Assembly: GCA_017626895.1 (NCBI GenBank)
Contig: JAGAHV010000286.1
Coordinates: 1-12,464 of the forward strand
DNA: 12,464 nt
Direction of reading: 5' to 3'
Origin: Ventricola sp017626895
GTDB lineage: Bacteria > Bacillota > Clostridia > Christensenellales > Aristaeellaceae
Shown: positions 7,162-12,464 of the stretch, piece by piece
Position numbering within the stretch: position 1 is the stretch's first letter
Layout: the number at the start of each line of letters is the position of its first letter
Notes under the pieces: generated by a model
Database searches by the model: none
What the model was told of the DNA's origin: nothing
Seen by the model: only the letters and a program-made list of their open reading frames with translations
Translations under genes and position numbers: made by a program

Positions 7162-8454
7162 TCAGGAATGCTGCCGTTTCTGCCCGGCGAGCCACTCAAG
7201 CAGTGTCACCGGCTGTCCGTTAAGGAGAACCGGCTGCCCGTCCATGTCCAGCCGGCAGTCATCGTTCAGGACGGGAACCCAGGCAAAGTGCCCGATGTAT
7301 TCATAGGGTTCCCCCTCCGCGTCCCTGATCTGGCCGTGCCTGTCCACAATGTTATCCCAGAACGTGAAATGGCAGTTCCCGGCACCAGCCGCCATCAGGC
7401 GGCGATGCGTGGCCACCACGGTCGTTTCCGGGTTCACCGTCGGGTCATTTTTCGCGTGGGTAAACCAGATGGGCACAGTGCGCAGCCGTTCAATCTGCTC
7501 ATCCGTAATCCGCTCATCCGGCATGGCCTCACAAATGGGGAATGCGCCCGCAAACAGGTCCGGATAGGACATCAGCATGCGCATGGTCATGAAGCCGCCG
7601 TTGGAATCGCCTCCGATATACACCCGGTCCGGATCAATCGCGCAGCGGAAGCGGTCCATGAACTCCCCGATCAGTCCCCGAAGTGCCTCTGTATACATGG
7701 ACACTCCGGAATCCCCGTATTCCCCGCTCCCGTCATCCATCCACATGGTATCGCACTGGGGCACCAGCACAAAGGCACCGCCGAACAGTTTCTGGACCCG
7801 TTCGCCGGTCAGTTCCGGCACCTTGTGTCCGGAATAGGCCACCGGCAGATCCTGACCGCCCTCCCCTGCCCCGTGCAGGTAGATGATCAGGGCCCTGGGG
7901 GCCTCCAGCGTGCGCGGGACAAAATAGCCGTACCGGATGGGATGCTGCGGATCCGATGACACGTCCTGCTGAAACGCCTGAATCATCGGATTCAGCACGC
8001 CGGCACAGCGGCCAAAAACCTCTCCCCAAAGCGCATCCTCGCCTGAGCCAATCGGCCCTGTACAGATCACGCGGTAATGGTGCACGATGTACCGGCTGTG
8101 CCCGTTTATATTCCCATGATCCGCAATCAGCGCGCAGGAACAGTCCCACGCCGGTCCAAAGGGCATCTCAAGCGCCACAATCCGGCTCTCCGGGACCTCC
8201 TCACCCGTCATCGTACTGGGAAATGCCCTTTGTACGGGCCGATAGGCGCAGCTCTGCACCATCTGATCCCGCTCAAGAAAGGACTTGGGGATCTCAAGCC
8301 TGGACCCATCCCGGTCCTTCAGCTCCACATAGACCGAGAACCGCTCCGGTTCCAGTTCCTCCGCCCGGACCGGACGGGGCATACACAGCAGCAGCCGGGT
8401 CACATATGGACCGGCATCCGTCACCTCAATGATCTGATAATACTGTTGACTCAT
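7162..8454 (-). CDS. Two-domain alpha/beta-hydrolase esterase (PHB-depolymerase/feruloyl-esterase-like)
   Basis: This 430-residue serine hydrolase lacks a signal peptide. The N-terminal part (about 1-165) is beta-rich and resembles the Ig-like domain found before some esterases. The catalytic part begins near 172 (HPIRYGYFVPRTLEAPRALIIYLHGAGEGG). Visible catalytic features are the oxyanion motif HGAGEGG (194-200), nucleophile Ser284 in GGDSNGG (281-287), probable acid Asp337 in HAKNDPTVNP, and probable base His389 in YIGHFAWVPVLND. The family cleaves ester bonds, often acetyl or feruloyl groups on plant polysaccharides, but some relatives are annotated as peptidases of the prolyl-oligopeptidase type, so the substrate is open. 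A GGAAGG Shine-Dalgarno precedes the ATG. The gene follows the GH3 gene by 87 bases on the same strand, suggesting joint removal of decorations and glucosyl units from imported oligosaccharides in the cytoplasm. Confidence 0.82.
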   Translation of the reverse strand: MSQQYYQIIEVTDAGPYVTRLLLCMPRPVRAEELEPERFSVYVELKDRDGSRLEIPKSFLERDQMVQSCAYRPVQRAFPSTMTGEEVPESRIVALEMPFGPAWDCSCALIADHGNINGHSRYIVHHYRVICTGPIGSGEDALWGEVFGRCAGVLNPMIQAFQQDVSSDPQHPIRYGYFVPRTLEAPRALIIYLHGAGEGGQDLPVAYSGHKVPELTGERVQKLFGGAFVLVPQCDTMWMDDGSGEYGDSGVSMYTEALRGLIGEFMDRFRCAIDPDRVYIGGDSNGGFMTMRMLMSYPDLFAGAFPICEAMPDERITDEQIERLRTVPIWFTHAKNDPTVNPETTVVATHRRLMAAGAGNCHFTFWDNIVDRHGQIRDAEGEPYEYIGHFAWVPVLNDDCRLDMDGQPVLLNGQPVTLLEWLAGQKRQHS

Positions 8455-8473
8455 CGTTTTTCCTTCCTTCTTT

Positions 8474-8522
8474 TCAGGCCATGACTCTGTTCATTGGCCT
8501 GAGGTGCTTTGTCAATGGCCTG
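8474..8522 (-). repeat. Repeated arms able to form two alternative hairpins between GH3 and esterase genes
   Basis: In minus-strand RNA order there are two near-identical arms, CAGGCCATTGAC (plus 8511-8522) and CAGGCCAATGA (8491-8501), followed by one complementary arm, GTCATGGCCTG (8475-8485). Either upstream arm can pair with the single downstream arm, in each case as a 10-11 pair stem with one bulged base. No T-run follows, so this is not a classical terminator; it ends about 20 bases before the esterase start codon. It could tune processing or translation of the esterase mRNA. Confidence 0.4.
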
Positions 8523-8541
8523 GATTAGAGATTTCTCGGGT

Positions 8542-10995
8542 TCATCCGCGCTGACAGTGCAGAATGACCCGGATCAGCCGTGCACAGGCCCGCTTCAGCG
8601 TCTCCATGGAAAGCGTTCCCGCCTCCAGTTCCTCCCGCAGATTGTCCATATCCATGTCCTGTCCCGGCATCACCAGATCGTTTCCGGCACGCATGCAGCC
8701 GGCGGCTGTACAGGAACTGTCCTGATTCGTGGTGGTCCAGTCGGTCATGATCACCCCGTCAAATCCGAATTCACAGCGTGCCGCTTTCATACAGAGATCA
8801 TGACTGTTTGCCGCATGGACGCCGTTCACCAGATTATAGCTGGTCATGATGGACAGGGGATGCGACTCCCGTATGGCAATTCCGAATCCACGCAGATAGA
8901 TTTCCCGAAGCGCCCGCTCGGAGAGGATGCTGTCCGAATGCATCCGGTCATCCTCCCGGTTGTTGCAGGCAAAGTGCTTGATGGTTGTCCCGCAACCCGG
9001 GAATTTCTGTACCCCGCGCGTCATGGCTGCCGCCATGATTCCGCTCAGCAGCGGGTCCTCGGCATAGTATTCAAAGTTCCGCCCGCAAAGCGGATCCCGG
9101 TGAATATTCATGCCCGGCGCCAGCCAGAGCGTCACCCCGAAGTGGACCATTTCCGCCCCGATGGCCTCCCCGCACCGCCGCACCAGTTCCGGATTCCATG
9201 TCTGCGCCAGCATGGTCCCCACGGGCAGTGCCGTACAGAACTGATAGCGCGGCTCTCCCTCCGGCATCTCCCCTCTGTACAGGAAACCATTTTCCATGTT
9301 CATCTCCAGAGGGACCGGCTGGATCTTTCCATCCCTGACAAAATAGCGCTGTGTCAGGCGCAGGCCTGCCGGTCCGTCTGCCAGAACAATGCCCGGCACC
9401 CCCAGTGCCGCCGCGCAGTCGCTGGTTTCCCCGGCCGATCCCGGCACCGAACTGCCGGCAGACCCCAGGGCGCTCCCCTGTCTTTTCCCCGGATCGCCGA
9501 TGACCAGTGCAATCCGCTGCTCCTGGGTCAGCTGTTCCGTGATCCGTTCCGCTTCCCTGTCCGGCGTCGGCTCGGTATAATCCGTCTCCGTCATGCAAAG
9601 ATGCGGATACGGCAAAACGGGAATGGACCCGGCGGCCTCTGTCATCTGCAGATAGCGCGCCTTTGCCGTTTCCCTCTGGGGATGCAGCTCTTCCAGGGAC
9701 TCCTGTACGGGGCAGATGTGCATGGTCCGCTGAATCGTCAGATCCTCACTGAGGGAGAGCGCGCCCACAAGCCGGCTCTCCTTCAGGGACATTCCCAGGT
9801 ACAGCCCGTACAATCCTTTTTCAAGCACCCAGCCGGGTACTGCCGGGTCATACGAGGTCAGTGCATCCGCCTCAAAGGACAGTTCCAGCCGCTCCCCGGT
9901 TCCCGGCTGAAGCAGGCCGGACTTGGCAAAGGCCGCCAGCCGCCGCGCCTCCTTCTCCAGTTTCCCAAAAGGAAGCTGAGCGTACAGCTGCACCACTGCC
10001 CTGCCAGCCACGGCCCCGGTATTTTTCACCCCGGTCCGGACCAATACCCGTCCCTCCGGCGAAACCGTGATTTCCGGGACACCCAGCTCAAAGTCCGTAT
10101 AGGAAAGTCCTTCCCCGAAACCATAACGAACCGGAATGCCGAAGGTATCAAAATAGCGGTAACCCACGTAGATCCCCTCAGTATACCAGACCTGCCTCGT
10201 CCCGTCCTCGCGCAGAAAACCGGCCGATGACGGATAATCCGTGTAGTGAAAGGCCCAGGTATCCGTCAGGTGCCCGCTGGGACAGACCTGCCCGCTGAGC
10301 ACCGCCGCCACCGCTTCCCCGCCTGCCATTCCCGGCTGGGAGACAATCAGCAGTCCCCGGATGGCGGGATATCTGTCCAGGAAGGAGAGATCCATCACCC
10401 CGCCGGCATTGATGATCACGATGACTTTTTCATACGCCCGGCAAACGGCCTCAAGGGCCGCCTCCTCCTCTGCGCTGAGCAGATAATCCCCGGGCAAATG
10501 ACGGTCTGCCCCCTCGCCTGCAATCCGGCTGATCACGTACACCGCCGTGTCCGTATCCGTTTCAGGGATCGGCTCACCGGCCGGGAGCCTGAAAGGGGTC
10601 GAGCTGTACGCTCTGAAAAAGGGAATGTTTTCCCCGTTCATTTTCTCATAGATCCGGTCACGCCACCTGAGCCGTTCTGCCTCATACAGCCGGTCATATC
10701 CGCGCAGCCACGAATCACTGGCAATCACAAAGCCCAGTTTCCGCATTCCTTCTTCAATCGTCGTGCTGTGCCGTTCATTTACATCTCCGGATCCGGTTCC
10801 GCCCTTGACCGTATGGGACGCCCCCGCCCCAAACAGCGCCACGCGGCTGCCGGGCTCCAATGGCAGTACGCCCTCATTTTTCAGGAGGACAATTCCCTCC
10901 TCTGCCGCCTCCCGGGCAATTGCCGCATGCTCACTTTCCCATGTCTGAGGTATTTGGCTCGCCGAGCCACTTAATCCCGCCTGATTTTTTCCCAT
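8542..10995 (-). CDS. GH3 beta-glucosidase with inverted domain order
   Basis: This 817-residue family 3 glycoside hydrolase has its domains swapped relative to the common order. The alpha/beta-sandwich domain comes first (about 25-290, with EEGIVLLKNEGVLPL, GGTGSGDVN at 65-73, and SQPGMAGGEAVAAVLSG). The fibronectin-III-like domain follows (about 300-420), then the TIM-barrel domain (about 480-817). The barrel carries VLADGPAGLRL (537-547), KHFACNNRE (673-681) and FDGVIMTDW (745-753), whose Asp752 is the expected nucleophile. Glu161 in AGEGADR is the likely acid/base. This order is known from Ruminococcus and Butyrivibrio beta-glucosidases. There is no signal peptide, so it acts in the cytoplasm on imported cello- or other gluco-oligosaccharides or aryl glucosides; xylosidase activity is possible. 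GGAGGAG precedes the ATG. It probably forms an operon with the downstream esterase. A glycine/serine-rich stretch at 507-522 precedes the first barrel strand. Confidence 0.93.
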   Translation of the reverse strand: MGKNQAGLSGSASQIPQTWESEHAAIAREAAEEGIVLLKNEGVLPLEPGSRVALFGAGASHTVKGGTGSGDVNERHSTTIEEGMRKLGFVIASDSWLRGYDRLYEAERLRWRDRIYEKMNGENIPFFRAYSSTPFRLPAGEPIPETDTDTAVYVISRIAGEGADRHLPGDYLLSAEEEAALEAVCRAYEKVIVIINAGGVMDLSFLDRYPAIRGLLIVSQPGMAGGEAVAAVLSGQVCPSGHLTDTWAFHYTDYPSSAGFLREDGTRQVWYTEGIYVGYRYFDTFGIPVRYGFGEGLSYTDFELGVPEITVSPEGRVLVRTGVKNTGAVAGRAVVQLYAQLPFGKLEKEARRLAAFAKSGLLQPGTGERLELSFEADALTSYDPAVPGWVLEKGLYGLYLGMSLKESRLVGALSLSEDLTIQRTMHICPVQESLEELHPQRETAKARYLQMTEAAGSIPVLPYPHLCMTETDYTEPTPDREAERITEQLTQEQRIALVIGDPGKRQGSALGSAGSSVPGSAGETSDCAAALGVPGIVLADGPAGLRLTQRYFVRDGKIQPVPLEMNMENGFLYRGEMPEGEPRYQFCTALPVGTMLAQTWNPELVRRCGEAIGAEMVHFGVTLWLAPGMNIHRDPLCGRNFEYYAEDPLLSGIMAAAMTRGVQKFPGCGTTIKHFACNNREDDRMHSDSILSERALREIYLRGFGIAIRESHPLSIMTSYNLVNGVHAANSHDLCMKAARCEFGFDGVIMTDWTTTNQDSSCTAAGCMRAGNDLVMPGQDMDMDNLREELEAGTLSMETLKRACARLIRVILHCQRG

Positions 10996-11100
10996 CTCAC
11001 ATCTCCTCCTCGCGTTTGTTCATCTGTCTTTGCGGCTTCGTCCGGACATTTTGCCGCTCATTCGCTGGCCTGTACGAACAGGCAGTCTGTTTGCCCATAG
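10996..11100. other. Upstream region of the GH3 gene
   Basis: This short region holds the GH3 Shine-Dalgarno (GGAGGAG on the minus strand, plus 11004-11010 approximately) and the GH3 leader. No open frame here looks coding. It also contains a small inverted repeat at 11068-11083 and a weak extended -10 element at 11099-11107, described separately. Confidence 0.5.
11068..11083. promoter_or_regulatory. Candidate operator or leader hairpin upstream of GH3
   Basis: GCCTGT-ACGA-ACAGGC is a perfect six-base inverted repeat with a four-base spacer, 73-88 bases upstream of the GH3 start. If the weak extended -10 nearby is real, it would sit at about +9 to +24 of the transcript, where a repressor could block elongation. 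It does not resemble the LacI palindrome at 11552-11581. It could equally be a chance hairpin. Confidence 0.25.
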
Positions 11101-11107
11101 CATACCA
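11099..11107 (-). promoter_or_regulatory. Weak extended -10 candidate promoter for GH3
   Basis: On the minus strand TGGTATGCT gives a TG-extended -10 (TATGCT, plus 11099-11104) without a recognisable -35 at 16-18 bases. The start point would be near 11092, about 97 bases before the GH3 ATG. No better promoter was found between the remnant gene and GH3. Confidence 0.2.
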
Positions 11108-11545
11108 TGGGAAGTCGCAAAGTGCTACCAGTATTACTGAAGAAAATGTTCTTTAATCTTGAACCGATCCATTCGTATGGTTCAGGAATCAGGCGTGTTA
11201 AAAAAGATCTACGCCGTATGGATCTCCTGCGCTTGTGTTCGAAATAAGGATGGATACACGGCAGTAACAGTCTATATCAACGCAGAATTTGCACAGGTAA
11301 TGGCAGAAGGACGGACACAGGGAAAAAATGGCACTGAAAATGGCACTGAGAATAAGTGTCTGACAGAACTGGGACTGGTGGCGATTGGCAAAGATGGGAA
11401 CGGCAGGATGTTGACCTGTATAGATCTCCGTCCGCTTCCTGATGAAATTGCACACACCATCAACCGGAAATATCGACTATCAGCAAGAGAAAACCGTCAA
11501 ATCAGACAAAAAACTTCCGGGAACGTATTGCAATCTGGAAATTGA
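11107..11545 (+). pseudogene. Broken C-terminal remnant of an AlbA/RecG-like (HATPase_c_4) protein
   Basis: Two adjoining frames look like pieces of one former gene. Frame one (from the ATG at 11107 to a TAA at 11236-11238) reads KKMFFNLEPIHSYGSGIRRVKKDLRR, which resembles the conserved FYRLGLIE.YGTGI.RI block at the C-terminus of Schlafen-AlbA_2/HATPase_c_4 putative transcriptional regulators. The next frame, open from a TTG at 11159 to 11545, continues with DGYTAVTVYINAEFAQVMAEG and a GTENGTEN linker typical of the tail of that family; its first part reads out of phase over the frame-one segment. The ATPase core and AlbA domain are absent upstream. A frameshift between about 11215 and 11240 plus a 5' deletion would explain this. 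The DNA is clearly AT-richer than its neighbours (37 % GC at 11101-11160, against around 60 % nearby), suggesting foreign origin and decay. The last 60 residues match nothing I recognise. Confidence 0.5.
11327..11350 (+). repeat. Tandem 12-base repeat encoding NGTE-NGTE
   Basis: AATGGCACTGAA is followed directly by AATGGCACTGAG, differing only in the last base. It encodes the GTENGTEN linker in the remnant gene. Such short linker repeats are common between the HATPase_c_4 domain and a C-terminal winged helix in that family. Confidence 0.7.
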
Positions 11546-11556
11546 TATGCTATCCT
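11528..11556 (+). promoter_or_regulatory. Predicted promoter of the LacI-family regulator
   Basis: TTGCAA (11528-11533) and TATCCT (11551-11556) are separated by 17 bases, each matching four of six consensus positions. The predicted start point, about 11563, and most of the -10 box fall inside the palindrome at 11552-11581, the usual arrangement for repression by blocking polymerase binding. Confidence 0.5.
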
Positions 11557-11581
11557 TTACTAAAGCGCTTTAGTAAAGGAT
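11552..11581. promoter_or_regulatory. 30-bp perfect palindromic operator, probably bound by the adjacent LacI protein
   Basis: ATCCTTTACTAAAGC is followed at once by its exact reverse complement, with the axis between 11566 and 11567. The core AAGCGCTT with a central CpG is the classic LacI/GalR-type half-site arrangement, where the hinge leucines open the central CG step. The site overlaps the -10 box, the predicted start point and the AAAGGA Shine-Dalgarno (11575-11580) of the LacI gene seven bases downstream, which predicts autorepression. No second copy was seen elsewhere in the window. Confidence 0.85.
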
Positions 11582-11587
11582 CTGAAG

Positions 11588-12464
11588 ATGCGTAAAACCA
11601 TGACATTAGCGGCCCTGGCAAAGGAACTGGGGCTCTCCGAATCCGCCGTGTCCAAGGCCCTGAACGATTACCCCGATATCAGCCCGGCCACCAAAAAACT
11701 CGTCCGGGAACAGGCCGAGGCCTTGGGCTATTCCCCCAATCTTCTGGCCCGGAATCTCGCCCGGAAAACCACGAATTTCGTCGGCATTGTCATTCGTGAC
11801 GTTTCCTCCATCTACGGTGAAATGTACAAATCCCTGACGGTTGCCGCCAGACACCGCGGACTGCACCCGATCCTGTATGATACCGGCAACGATTCCGGCC
11901 TTGAGCAGGAATCCATCCGGAATCTGCTGGACACCAAGGCCATGGGCATCATCCTCGTTCCGGTCGCGGAGGATCCGGACATGATCCGACGAAAGACCCG
12001 GAACAAGGTGCCTGTCGTCTTCCTGGGCAGCAAGGTGCGAAGCAGTGAGGTAAACTATGTCTGCACGGATACAGCCGCCGGCACGGAACTGGCCCTGCGG
12101 CACCTCACTCATCTGGGGCACCGGGAAATTGTCATGCTGTGCGACTCAAAAACCTCCGGTTCCCGCAGCCGCCGCATCTTCGTTTACCGGCAAATCATGC
12201 AGGACTTGGGGCAGGAGCCGCGGATTTTCCCCATCCCTCCGGATGAGCCGGATCTCTCCCAGGCCGGCTATCAGCTGACCCGGAAGCTCCTTTCCTCCGG
12301 CATCCGCTTCACCGCCATTTACGCCTGCAAGGACATGCTGGCCATTGGCGCCATGGGAGCCCTGACGGAGGCCGGCATCCGGATTCCGGAACAGGTCTCC
12401 GTGGTCGGCTATGACGGCATAGATGCCGCTGCCCTGCCCATGATCCGCCTGACCACCGTCGCAC
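11588..12464 (+). CDS. LacI/GalR-family transcriptional regulator (3' end outside window)
   Basis: The reading frame opens at an ATG at 11588 and runs without a stop to the window edge (292 residues visible; about 40-50 are probably missing). The N-terminus is a LacI helix-turn-helix: TLAALAKELGLSESAVSKAL (6-25), then ISPATKKLVREQAEALGYSPN and the hinge LLARNLARKTT (52-62). The periplasmic-binding-protein-like effector domain follows, with FVGIVIRDVSSIYGEMYKSL (64-83), GTELALRHLTHLGHREIVML, and AIYACKDMLAIGAMGALTEAGIRIPEQVSVVGYDG near the visible end. LacI proteins are usually dimers or tetramers that leave DNA on binding a sugar or sugar phosphate. Recognition-helix residues differ from LacI itself, with Lys23 in the place of LacI Arg22. 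The AAAGGA Shine-Dalgarno is embedded in the palindromic operator. Targets may include the GH3-esterase pair or genes beyond the window. Confidence 0.92.
   Translation, partial: MRKTMTLAALAKELGLSESAVSKALNDYPDISPATKKLVREQAEALGYSPNLLARNLARKTTNFVGIVIRDVSSIYGEMYKSLTVAARHRGLHPILYDTGNDSGLEQESIRNLLDTKAMGIILVPVAEDPDMIRRKTRNKVPVVFLGSKVRSSEVNYVCTDTAAGTELALRHLTHLGHREIVMLCDSKTSGSRSRRIFVYRQIMQDLGQEPRIFPIPPDEPDLSQAGYQLTRKLLSSGIRFTAIYACKDMLAIGAMGALTEAGIRIPEQVSVVGYDGIDAAALPMIRLTTVA

Noticed and set aside
8509..10230. Long plus-strand open frame (573 codons) opposite the GH3 gene
   Set aside because: Its translation is rich in Arg, Pro, His and Gln with no domain pattern, and it lies wholly antisense to a well-supported GH3 gene; it is a by-product of the high GC content.
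11552..11581. The palindrome as an intrinsic terminator of the remnant gene
   Set aside because: It has no loop and no T-run, and it overlaps promoter and Shine-Dalgarno elements with a LacI-type core; operator is the better reading.
1..12464. CRISPR arrays, tRNA or rRNA genes, insertion sequences, phage genes, attachment sites, defence systems
   Set aside because: No regularly spaced repeats, cloverleaf-like segments, transposase motifs or terminal inverted repeats were seen. The AlbA-like remnant is too decayed to count as a system.

Overview
The window looks like a moderately high-GC (roughly 58-60 % by eye) chromosomal segment of an anaerobic Firmicute, most likely a gut or rumen Clostridia-type bacterium. 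Supporting signs are strong GGAGG-type ribosome binding sites, near-consensus housekeeping promoters, a UPF0397 ECF-transporter S component, and an inverted-domain GH3 beta-glucosidase of the type known from Ruminococcus and Butyrivibrio. The organism call is inference only.

Layout: (1) 1-1046, minus strand: a UPF0178 (YaiI/YqxD) gene whose stop overlaps the start of a UPF0397 ECF S-component gene. An ECF ATPase may begin at the very edge of the window. (2) 1203-7157, plus strand: a complete five-gene Opp/Dpp-type ABC importer operon (permease, permease, ATPase, ATPase, secreted solute-binding protein). It has a near-perfect sigma-A promoter in front and a perfect 13-bp-stem intrinsic terminator behind. 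(3) 7162-10995, minus strand and convergent with the importer: an inverted-domain GH3 glycosidase followed by a GDSNGG-type alpha/beta hydrolase (esterase). The pair probably forms a small operon for intracellular trimming of decorated oligosaccharides. (4) 10996-11545: an AT-richer stretch holding a broken C-terminal remnant of an AlbA/RecG-like (HATPase_c_4) protein. (5) 11528-12464, plus strand: a LacI-family regulator, cut by the window end. A 30-bp perfect palindrome overlaps its -10 box, predicted start point and Shine-Dalgarno, which strongly suggests autorepression.

How they may work together: the importer brings small oligomers (peptides or, less often for this family, oligosaccharides) into the cell. 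The GH3 enzyme and esterase, which have no signal peptides, would act on imported glycosides in the cytoplasm, and the LacI protein would sense a sugar. The importer has its own promoter and terminator and no copy of the LacI palindrome, so a functional link between importer and glycosidases is not shown. I found no clearly new multi-gene system. The points most worth checking are the LacI palindrome, the solute-binding protein without a lipobox, the alternative-hairpin intergenic region between GH3 and esterase, and the UPF0178/UPF0397 coupling.
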